Shown here in pieces: positions 41,497 to 53,400 of a DNA stretch of 64,000 nucleotides. The stretch comes from Epinephelus fuscoguttatus (lineage: Eukaryota > Chordata > Actinopteri > Perciformes > Serranidae), in NCBI RefSeq assembly GCF_011397635.1, contig NC_064753.1, positions 33,504,322 through 33,568,321 of the forward strand, given 5' to 3'. Within the stretch, counting starts at the first letter, position 1, and each line of letters opens with the position of its first letter. A model generated the notes under the pieces. That model was not told the DNA's origin. It searched no databases and saw nothing but the letters and a program-made list of their open reading frames with translations. The position numbers and the translations under genes were made by a program.

Positions 41497-44400
41497 GTAA
41501 GTTAAATCATCATCTGGCTGCAGCTGCTGCTTGGGGCTCTTTTTTTCTATTGTTACTGACCTCCTGCACAATAAAGCCACACTACATCTGTTGTCCTGTG
41601 CTTCTAACATGGTAGATAATTATATAACTGTACTGAGTGGTGTGTGGAGGAAGCAGAATAACCATTACAACATGTTGTCATTGTGCTGATCTTATGGAGT
41701 GATGGTGACTGAAATGAAACTATTCACCAGTTTCCTGGTGAACCTTAAACTATCTCCATGTCCAGTTGTTGAGCCCCACTGCTGCTGCTTGGCTCAGGTT
41801 ACCAGCAGTGATTTTTATTATCTGTGGACAACTGAGAATGAAGACAAACATGTGCTGTCCAGATTGATGCATTATTATAAGTAAACATTATAAAATCTTA
41901 CTGCTGAAATCTGAATGAAGGAAAAATGAAGATAGTGTGATAAGGTTTGCACAAGGGCTGAATGTCAACTAATCATTTTTTAGTTGAGTGATAATCAGTG
42001 ATTAGTTTTATCGAGGAATAAAATCAGATATTCACTGATTATAGCCTCTCACGCGTCAGGATATGCTGATTTTTCTCTGTTTTATATCATTGTACATTGA
42101 ATTTGAGATAATTGATGGTTCATATCCTCTGATTTCCAGCTGTTTCTGTTCAGTTTAGTTGTAAATTTAATACTTTTGGGGTTTTGGAAAGTTGGTTGGA
42201 CAATTTGTAACATGTTTTACATGCTAAAACACTTAATTGATTAACCTAGTGCATAATCAGCAAAGAAATCCAAAATTAAAATGACTAATTGTTGCACTCC
42301 TACCACAGTTTTCAATCTGCATCTAACCATGATACTCATTTGTCCGCATCAGATGTAAACACACTCTTTTCTCCTGGAATACACTATTAAAAGGTCCTGT
42401 ATGAGGGATTTAGTAGCAGCTATCAGGGAGGTTGCAGCCAGCTGAAACTTCCTGGGAGCCAAGCATGTAGGAGAATTATGGTGGCCAACGCAAAAGTGCA
42501 GATGGCCCTATCTGCAGCCAGTGTTTGGTTTGTCCATTCTAGGCTACTGTAGATCAACATGGTGGACTCCGTGGGAGAGGACCAGCTCCGTATGTAGTAG
42601 GGCTCAGAATCAGAATCAGAACTGTTAGAAGTAAGAAAAGAGTATGAAATAGAAATTATCATTAGCCATGTCGCCAAGTCAGAAAATTATGATGGAAACG
42701 CCAAAATTCGAATTAAAATCCCCTGATTCGCACAAACTAAATACGCTCGCTTTAGCCGGGTTTTGGTTGATTCGAAAAAATGTTGATGCGCAAAACAGGG
42801 GATGGAAACAGTTATGTTCGAATTAAGTCTGACGTAGCGCACCTCTCTCCATGGTGATATCCACACTCCGGGTTGGGAGGGCGGTAATGCATTTACAAGC
42901 TGGTTGCCAACCAGCAGAAAACGTAGAAGAAGTAGAATGTGAGACTTGTTTTGTTTCTGGTTCTGCAGAAAACCTGTGTTCATAGTTTTCACCAAAGTCT
43001 GTACATTTAATGGAAACACACAGGATTCGTATTACTTTTAATGCGCATTTCCCAATGATTCAAATCACTTTTGGATGGAAACATAGCTAATATCACATGT
43101 CGCATGTTTTCCTGATATCGTGTAGCCCTAGCATGTAGATATAAACAGCTCATTCTAAGGTAACAAAAACACACAAAATAAGAATCATTTCTTATTTTCA
43201 GTTGATTAAACACTAATGAAAATAGTTATATTATTGTGTTCCATTTCTGCCAATAGATGCCCCTAAATACTACAACCAAACCTTTAATGTTTGTGGTAGT
43301 ATTATGGTATAGTCCATTCTAGTATAAAAACAGGGGGCAATGAAAGTACACCCTTAACGTACATACGCTCTTTGTTTTTCCTCTGTGGTTTGCAGTAGTG
43401 ACAAAAGGGGAGAGATAATTCCTCTGGTTGTTTTCACCACTGCCGGTTGTATACATTCAGTGTACATCCTCTGTTTTGTTATTATATCCAGTTACACAAG
43501 ATCTTTATTTGTTTTGGAAGGCAAAAACTTCCTGCAGGCCTTCATCTACGTTGAGGTCCACTTTGGTGCAGCAACATCTGATAGAGGAGGCAAAGTATTG
43601 AAAGTGGTTGTGAAAAAGCTCACAGAACTGAACTGACTTTATGTGAAACATTTTGTATCCCACTGAGGCGGCACACCATCATATGATATGTAACCTTTAC
43701 ACCATTGGCTTGTGACTTGAGGAAGACTTTATGCAATGCGCACTAAAGTGAGGAATCCCTTTAAACTTTGTAAAATGGCAAAAGAGACATCTCAAGGACA
43801 TAATCCTGGTTTAAGTAACTCAATATAATGTTACTGCCAAAATAAATGGATTAACTGTTAAGTTATGAAGCATATGATGAGAAACAACAGCACATACAGT
43901 TTCTCAGTTTTGACCTTGTGCTTCCCCCCCAAATAAACATGAACGTAGTCAAGGACTTCACTTTTGCTTTGATGAAAATTAAAGACATTTCTAAGATAAA
44001 TTGGTGCAGAAAAGGCATAAAAAATGATGCATAAAAATTCACCAGACTGCAGGAAATTGTTTGACAATTATGATTTCACATCAGTTCCTCCCCCTCCTCT
44101 CCTTCCCTCCTTCCCTCATCCCTCTCTTTCCAGAAAAGGGTCTGTTCATCCTGGAAAGCGAGCCACTGAAACGCTGCATCACAGTAGATCGCTCTAACCT
44201 GGTGCTGGAGGACTGCGAGCGGCCCACCCGCCGCATGCTATGGAAGTGGGTCTCCCGACATCGCCTCTTCAATCTGGGCACCAGCATGTGCCTGGGCCTC
44301 AACATCTCTGACACGACGCAGCCTCTGGGCACATTCGAGTGCGACATGGCCATCCCCGTTCTGTGGTGGCGCTGCCGTGGGAACATGCTTTACGGGGCAT

Positions 44401-47400
44401 CCCAGTGGAAGGTGGCCGTGGCCGGACGTTTGGTGGTGGTAAAGAAGAACTCCTATCATGAGTGGAAAAGGTATAACACGCCCAAAGAGGGGCCCTGCTC
44501 ATATCCATATGAAGGTAAACACTTGCATGTTTTCTGATGCATAATCAGCCCTTTGGTGACAGATGACACACTTACGCAACACAAAACAGTCATCTTAATT
44601 TATGTGTGACTTGTCTGCACAGGTCGTTTGTCAGTTAAGATTATACTAGATGTGTTTTTTATTTGCAGATATCCACACTTTGTTGGGAAATGCACATGGC
44701 ATGCCCTGTGCTTTGCCCTTTAAATACAACAACAAATGGTACTCTGAGTGCACGACTGAGGGGCGCGAGGACCATCTTCAGTGGTGTGCTACCACCACTC
44801 GCTATGATGACTCCGAAAGATGGGGCTTCTGTCCGGTGCAAGGTAAAATTGACTAACAGATACACTAAGAGTAAGAAAGGAGCTTGTGTAAATATACTAT
44901 ATGGCCTGATGTATGTTGGACACCTTCTGTTTTAACATCGTAATGCACAATGAGAGGTCCATAATAAAACATAGGGATGGATTTGTCTCAATATTATTTG
45001 TCTGAACTGATTTGTCTACACAAACAAATTCCACAAATACAACATTATCTGTGAGCAAATTAGTTTTATGTTGCTGGAAAGGAGGCTCCGACCGATAGTC
45101 GAACCTCAGATTCAGGAGGAGCATTGCTCGAGGGGTCGTGGGAGTTTGCCCATCCAGTCTACATGTGCTTTGTGGACTTGGAGAAGGAAAAGCATCCCAC
45201 GGGGAGTCTTGTCAGGGCTACTGTGGGAATACGGGGTACTGGGGTCGCTGCTAAGAGCCATCCGGTCCCTGTATGACCAAAGTGAGAGCTGTGTTTGCAT
45301 ACTTGGCACAAAGTCAAGCACATTCTCAGTGGGTGTTGGCCTCCACCAGGGTTGTCCCTTGTCTCTGATTCTGTTTGTGATACTCATGGGTAGGATCTCA
45401 AGGCACAGGAGGAAGGGGGGAGGTTTCAGGACCTCAGAATTGCATCTCTGCTTTTTGCAGATGATGTGGTTCTGTTGGCTTCATGACACCGTTCCCTCCA
45501 GCATGCACTGGAGCGATTTGCAGCTAAGTGTTAAGAGGTTGGGATGAGAGTCAGCACCTTCAAATCTGAGTCCATGATTCTGTGCTGGAAAATGGTCGAT
45601 TGCCCCCTTCAGATTGGAAGAGAGTTACTGCCCCAGGCAAGGGAGTTCAAGTGTCTTGGGGTCTTGTTCACAAGTGAGGGTAGAATGGAGCTTGAGATGG
45701 ATCGGCGGTGTGGCGCAGCGTCTGCAGTGATACGGCCGCTGTGCCAGACTGTTGTGGTGAAGAGGGAGCTGAGCCAGAAGGCAAAGATTTCACTTTACTG
45801 GTCCATCTACGTCCCAACCCTCACCTATGGTCATGAGCTTTAGGTGGTGACCAAAAGAATGAGGTTGCGGATACAAGTGGCGCCTCCTGTTAGAGGTGTT
45901 CCAGGCACATCCCACTGGTAGGAGGCCCTGGTTCAGACCCAGAACCTGCTGAAAGGATTACATATCTTCTCTGGCCCCGCCTCGGGCTCCCCCAGGACGT
46001 GCTGGAAAGTGTTGCAGGGGAGAGGGGTCATCTGGAGCACTTTGCGCAGCCTGCTGCCCCTGCTACATAACATTGGATAAGCAGTTGAAAATGGATGGAT
46101 GGATGGATGTTTTATATATGCAAAATATTTTTGTGAATTTACAAATCTTTTTTGTATTTGTGGAAGTTGTTTTGTATTAACAGATTACACAAATCTATCT
46201 CCATCGAAATCATTGTTTGGGTGGGAACAGCTGACCTGTGCAGAGTCTTGAACCTAAGCTAATCCAACACCTTTGGGATGAACTGGAGCAAAACCGACTG
46301 TGAGCCAGACCTTTTTGTCCAACGTCATCGTTCAACTTCCTCCTTTGACTGAATAAGGGCTGCAGCCAGATTCCACAATATTGTGGAAACAAAACCTTTC
46401 CAGAAGAGCGGAGGCTGTTTTAGCAACAAATTAATTTCCGTGATTCTGAAAATAAATGTTCAGTTATCACAGAAGGGTGTACTGTTTGGGTGTCCACTTA
46501 CTTTTGCCATATAGTGCATTAAAAATCAATTTGTGTCACTGAAATTTGTTCAAACCTCAAAGAGGCTCTGTGTGCAGTTCAGAGCGCATGAGTTTAATGG
46601 ACACGGTTGTTAATATGAAGGTAGCTAGCAGCTAATGGTGCTAACTCCATAAACAGTACTAAACAACAACAACAACAACAATAGTAGTACTGTCAAAGGT
46701 AAAGGTGTTATCCAGGGGGGAACTGGAGGGTTGGTGCTATGCTTCTGTGACAATGCTATCTGGATATTTGCTGTATGAGCACAGTGCAAAGCAGCAGCAA
46801 TGAGCTAGCCTGTTGGACACACTCATACACCAAACACAGTGGTTCCCAACTGGTGGGTGCCAGTCCAAAAGTGTGTCGTGGGTCTATTCTGAATTGACCA
46901 TTATAAATGTGTCAAGTTTGTAAAAAACACACTTTATTTTTAAGTACAGTAAATTTCTGCAACAGAGCTTTTATTTTGAAATGCTGTTTCCTGCTGTAGA
47001 GTAAGTGACTAACACACAACCACTTGACAGAGACATAGCCAGACACCAGTATGGCGCTGAATGTATTAAACTGTGTGGACTTTGAGCTAATGACTAAGGA
47101 GAAATCTTGACCCTGTGGCTGGACCAGCTGCGAACCACTTTACTAAGATGCATTTGTGGCCACACCGTTTTACTACAACAAACCACAGAGAAGCTCAGAT
47201 TACAGAACACACAGAGGTAGCATGACTTTGTAGGCCTTTCTCAAACAAAGTGATTCTAAGGATTCACCTGTACCTGTGTTCCTTCTCAGCTCTCTACTGC
47301 CTTTTTAATTTGTGGCTTTGTTCACAGATTCCAGTTGTGAGCTGTTCTGGGAGTCAAACAAGGAGCTGCGGGCATGTTACCAGTTCAACCTGTACAGCAT

Positions 47401-50400
47401 CCTGACCTGGAGTCAGGCAATGTCGACCTGCCAGGCTCAGGGTGGAAATCTGCTCAGTATCACCAGCCTGGCAGAGCAAAGGTACATCAGAGGTAGGCAT
47501 CTGGTAGAAAACACATACAGAGACTATAAACTTCCACCATGTACCTGTATTACATCCACAAATGCTACACCAGAACTAGTCTAGACTATACAGATTCTTG
47601 CAGGTTTCGCCCTTCCCTCCCTGCTATATTTAAATCCCACAGTGATGTGTGAGACCGGACGATAGTTTGCAGTTTTCCACAGACATTGAATTTGCTGACA
47701 CTTCATACAACATTCATGTGTTTGAATCTTGTGGTAGATCGACTGGCAAGCGTCGGAGCGATGGTGTGGATCGGGCTGAACCACCTAAAAGATAGACGGG
47801 GGTGGCAATGGTCCGATGGAGCACCTCTGTCACTGGTCAATTACACCACAGGTACTGATTATTTGTTTATTGAATCTGCAAAAATCCAGAGACAAAAATA
47901 GATAGAATAAAGTTTGTGTCCACGATGGGAGGGGTTAGCCACAGTCTTTCCCTCCTGCCTGAAATTGGTTGATTTTGCACAATTATCATTAGTTTTACAG
48001 AAGCAATAATAACCATTTGTTTTGGGCTTTGCTCCCATCACTATGTTCGCATCAGTTCTGCCTGCCAGCCCGCTGCAGGACAACAGACAGTGTGGAGTGT
48101 ACAGCTCAGTTGTCGAGGGTCACTGGCAGAGTCTGTCCTGTGAGTCCGCCCTGCCGTACATCTGTAAGCAGACGCTTGACGACACCCGCCGAGCCGAGCC
48201 ACTAGGTGAGCGCATGTGCGCACACGCCGCATTAATACCTAACATTTAGACTGCTTTTCTGCATCTTCAGAGGTGTCTGGACTGTAGCAGGGATGAGTTA
48301 TGAGTCAGCGTGCTTAGCAGCTCTTTTAGCTCTTGTAGCTCTTGGCCTCAACAGCTGCGCTGCGCCTGGGGAGCGAACTTCTGACCTTCCTCTCTATTGC
48401 GCTGTTGGTGGCTAGACCAAAACAATGTCTGCTGTGAATTTATGTTATTCCAGTCTGTCCTATTCTGATTTCTCTTCCTCTCCTAATATTTCTCCTTCTT
48501 ACAGAGAACTGGCAGTATATCCATACAGAGTGCGCTGATGGATGGTGGCCTCATAATGGTTTCTGCTACCGGCTGCTGTCAGAGACCGAAGCAGGAAGCT
48601 GGGAGGAGTCTTCCCGGGCCTGTGGCTCTCAGGGGGCAAACCTCACCAGCATCCACTCCCTGTCTGAGGTGGAAATGCTGCTCAACCTCCTGGCTAACGG
48701 TTCGCAGCATTATGAAATAAACACATGTGAAGCTCTATTTGTGATAGACACTCTGGAGAAATACCAAAGGGATACTTAATATTACTTTGTGTGTGTACGT
48801 CCTCATGTTCTACAGTTTCTATGGAGAGCACAGAGGTGTGGATCGGTCTTTGGAAACCAGCATCGTCACCGACTGTAGAGTGGTCTGATGGCTCACCAGT
48901 AACTCTCACGCTCTGGCACCAGTATCATCCTCCTCACAACCTGACGGATGCAGCACTCTGTGTCAAAGCAGACAGGAAGGTGGGAAATCTCGTGTCAGTG
49001 CTTCTTTAATGTAGAAATGATCTTGAAGCTCGATTAACAAGTGAGTTTAGCTTTTTAAGTGAGTGAATTGTGCTGGAGCGGTGCCAGTTACCCTCCTGGG
49101 CACAGCCATTGTACTCTTGAGTAAGATACTGAACCCCTAACTGCTCAGGATGCCTATCCATGGGCGGCTTGATGTGAGATTTTTCCATGAATGCATGTGT
49201 ATAGGTCCTGTTATTGCATGTGTTTATATTTGGGGCCTGTGTGTGTCATGTTCTTTCTGTGTGTAATTCATTCTTTTTTCTTTTTTTCTTTCTTTCATAT
49301 CTCTTAATTTAGTAGCTGGAACCAGGAAATGTCATTTAATCAAATGATGATTAATCTTTTATCAAAGTACCATCGTCTGATTAATTCATTTTTAATCAAG
49401 TCAGCTCTAATCCCTTTGTTCACAGGAAGGTAACTGGCTTTTAGTATCATGTGATGAGCGACTGCCTGCTGTGTGTAGAAGAGAAAGCCAGAATCCTGTT
49501 CATGAGCCTGGAACCTGGGATGAAGGTTGTCCCGAGGTAGGAACATGAACGCACACGCACACGCACACGCACACGCACATACATCCAGATCAACGTGTAC
49601 TCAATGGCTGACGCAAGATAAGGAAACCCTCCCAGGCAGTGGCAATTAAAGGGGATAAAAAAACAACACATTACATGATTACACAAAACTTAATCTTCTT
49701 AATTTACCTCTGATGAGACTACCCATAATGTGGTACAGCTCTGTTTCTAAAAAATGCAAAGGTCAAATCTACCAGCACGAGATGATGTTTGGTTTCAGGT
49801 TGTTCCATATTGATTTACTTTTAACAGTAATTGTATGTTCATGTATTCCAGTGTAAGGGACTCCCTTTTTTAAGGAAAGTGCTGATGTCGATTGTATCTA
49901 AAAAGCAAAAATCATCACTGAAGTTCACTGAAAAATGACTCAATTTCTCACATAACGAAAGGATTTGTAAGAAATTTGTTGACTTGGTAAAATGACATTT
50001 TAGTGCTTTGACCACATTCTGCTCAAGGAAATTTTTTTTCTATTTCCGACAGTAATTGAAGTGACTTATGCATAAATTTGTCAGGCAGATTATGCGCTGT
50101 GTGGAGTTACAATAGCTCCTTACAGATTGGGACGCGCACCAGGCGGAGCCACATGCCCGCTGCAGTTCAACTTCTGAGCAAGTTGCCCCTTCGGAAGCAC
50201 AATGGGCTGATTCACTCAACTGCTGACGTATTGTCTGGCATTCATGTTGCTCCTTGACTCTGTTTACAAGAATATCAGACTCCTGAGTCATCGGGCTACT
50301 TCATGCCCTGGAACTTGAGGGCAGGAATGGCCCTACAGGCATAATAAAACATCACTGGACATGCTGGAACAGTCCTTTGTGGTTCCTCCTAGGGTTTCAG

Positions 50401-53400
50401 CAAACAAAACTATATTTTCCACTTTAGTCTCTTTGTTGTCTGTGTCATAAATTTTCTATATAGTGCAGATAAAGTGACTTCAGGCACACCAGTTTTGAAG
50501 AAAGCTTGTCTTCATGTCAGTGTTTGTGTAGGCCTCTGGACCCCAAGTATAGGAAGGATGGGGGTTAGATGGGATATAGGGGTGAGCAGGGGGCGTGAAT
50601 TGACACCACTTGTCCAAACACCCCCACCACACAACTGAACACACAGGCTTGCATGTAACTGAACACATACACACTAACACAGAATAACCTTCACCCCAGA
50701 CTCGTATAGGGTAGCAATAGTTGTGCCAAAACGATACTCAAGTTTTGTTACTGATGCCAACAAGAAGCTTCTAAGATTAACCTTGAGAAATACAAACAAG
50801 TGTTTTCAGCAATGGTGTGGCTCTATGGATGGCAGTGTCGGTTGATCTGTTTGTCATTGTCTCAGCAACTGACATCTTGTACAGACATCCAGGGTCCTTT
50901 GTTGATCCCCTGACTTTTTCTTTTGTGCTAGCATATTTGGATTTTGACTGAAATATCGTCACAGCTATCAGATGGCTTGTAGTGATATTTGATACACATG
51001 TTCAGGGTCCCCTAGAGGATACATACTAATGACTTTAGTGATGTCCTGACTTTTTTATCTAGTGCCATCATCAGGCCGAAATTGGAACTTGCCCAGTACT
51101 TTGGTTTTCTGACCAGATACCTGCAAAACAAACCTGGAATAACCTCCCAGATGATGTTAGACAAACCCTGACTGACTAGTTCCAAATCAAAGCTAAAAAA
51201 AATCCTTATTTACACTGCCTAGTCCACCCTGCAAGGACTGCAGATGTATTTTTAAACTCAGTTTTAAGTCATTTTAAATAAGCTTTTCTTCTTTGCACCT
51301 CTTGTCTGCACTTTTGCTATTTTTAACAGTGATTTTTTTTTTAAATTGTAAATCATTTATAATGCTGCAGGGCTGGAAGCGACATGGCCACTCCTGCTAC
51401 ACTGTGACCAGCCATGAACAGAACTTTGGAGATGCACTGATGGGATATTACTGCAAGGCTCCTCTCCTAACTATGGAAAACAGGTGGTTTATTGAGCAAA
51501 TTATTTCTCGTGTTTTACTTGTGGCAACATTGAAGTCCCTCACACCTCTTTCCTTCCTCATGCTGGCAGGTTTGAGCAGGCGTTTGTCAACAGTTTGCTG
51601 AGCGAGAGCGGGGCCAACAGCAGCAGGTATTACTGGATCGGCATTGCAGATCATGACACGAGGGGAGAGTACGGCTGGCTTCCTCACAATGGCTCCTTGG
51701 TGCCTCTCACCTTCACAAACTGGAACAAACACCAGCCAGGTAATCTGGAAATGTTTTTGTTTTACATTACGGAAACATAAAAGTATATTGTGATTGTGTT
51801 TATTTGTGGATGTTGTTAATATAAATCTCCCTTCTTCTTTTAAACTCCTCCATCTTCTCCTTTCCTTTTCCTTTCTTCAGTCAGTGCTGGCGGATGTGTT
51901 GCTATGTCAGGTGGCCCTGCTCTGGGTCACTGGGAGGTGAAAGACTGCAAGTCCCACAAGGCCTTTTCAGTGTGCAAGCAGAGCATCAGCAGCTACCATG
52001 AGGTCCAGTTGCCAGGGCACCACATTGATGCCTTCGCCCCCTGTCCTCCAGGGTGGGAATCACACTCTGGGCTGCTCGACTGTTTTAAGGTCAGATCTCC
52101 CTCCTCTCTTCTCTGTGCTCCTCTCTCCTCTCTGTCCTGACTCATGTTTTTGATTCAGCTTTTCTTTTTATCCTCTCTCCTTACCTCTCCTCTTTAATTT
52201 AGGTGCTTAGTTTTGTAGGTCAAACATGGGCCACAATAGACCCAGAAACACCCTTAATGTAATATTTGATTTTTAGAACCACAAACTATTACATCCATGT
52301 GTTCATTTCTAGCCCGTTCATGGTCACAGAGGACTAAAGCCTCTCCTAGTATGCACTGGGTGTCAGACTGTGTACATTCTGGACATGAGATCAATCTATC
52401 ACAGGGCTTACACACATAGACAGACAAACTTATTCATATTCACACCTACAGATGATTTATTTTCTAGTTTCCACAAGGTCTGCATCTTAATTTCATTATC
52501 AGTCAATCTTTCTGTGTTATTTTCTCAATCAATTGATTAATCACTGAGCTATAACAAGTCATTAAAGAGAAGGAGTAGGAGTCAGCAGAGGCCCCATGAT
52601 ATGATACGATATCACGATACTTTAGTCACAGTACTTATGCGATTTTGAACATTTTGCAATATGTTGAGTATTGCAATGAAATATACTGCAGTTTATGTCC
52701 TTTTTTCAACTGTGAAGTATGTCCTCAATGAAAAAAAATGTATCTGTTTTATCTAATACAATGAAGTTTAAAGGTACTGTAGAGTTTGCCGCTTCAAGCA
52801 TCTTTATTGAAGCTAAATGTTTCCAGTGGACTGAAAAAGCATTTTAATTTATTATTCTAGTAGGCGAACATAAGTTTAATTGGTATTATTATGTCAAATA
52901 ATGAAAATAAATAGAAACTTGGCGCCTGTGTATCAATAAAATATTGCCATACAAAATATTGTGATGCTATGCTGTATAGATTTTTTGCTCCACTCCTAAG
53001 TAACCCCTCATAAGTTCCCAGAGGCCATGTTGACATCCACCAATGTCTTTTTTGTCCAACCAGCAGTCCAAACCTTAAATATTTAATTTATTACCATACA
53101 AGACTAAACAGAAAATAATCACATTAAAAAAGCTAGAACCTGTTTTTTAAAATTATCTTTTTTTTTTTAACTTAAAAATAAAGCGACATTGACTCTATAG
53201 AAATAGTTGCTGATTAATTCTCTGTCGATCACCTGGTCAGTTATTCAGCATATTTTTTCAGCTCAATAGACAGGGCTCGGGGTGTGTTTGTGAGCGGGCA
53301 CTACTAACCACAAAGCTACTGTGATACCTGCTACAAAGAGCAGCCTTCAAAATAATAATTTGGATTGACAAAATATAGAATATAATATCATAGAAAGACA

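Larger units (their letters stand above)
41497..44133. other. pla2r1 intron 1
   Basis: A 2.6-kb intron occupied by an AT-rich MITE fragment (41950-42300) and the interrupted MITE at 42387-43287. Nothing is recognised in 43300-44100. Confidence 0.6.

Noticed and set aside
44081..44508. Minus-strand open frames opposite pla2r1 exon 2
   Set aside because: They mirror the GC-rich coding exon and have no start context, splice sites or recognisable domain.
45068..45843. Two overlapping open frames of 159 and 99 residues as genes
   Set aside because: They are frameshifted pieces of one Rex3/RTE-like reverse transcriptase with a TGGA tail.
49150..49425. A mannose-receptor or LY75 identity for the last gene
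   Set aside because: Domain order is shared in the family, but exon-level matches (FHNEKVLMKRSW, GYGFVC, CTLD5 lacking the first Cys) fit PLA2R1, and so does the position after itgb6.
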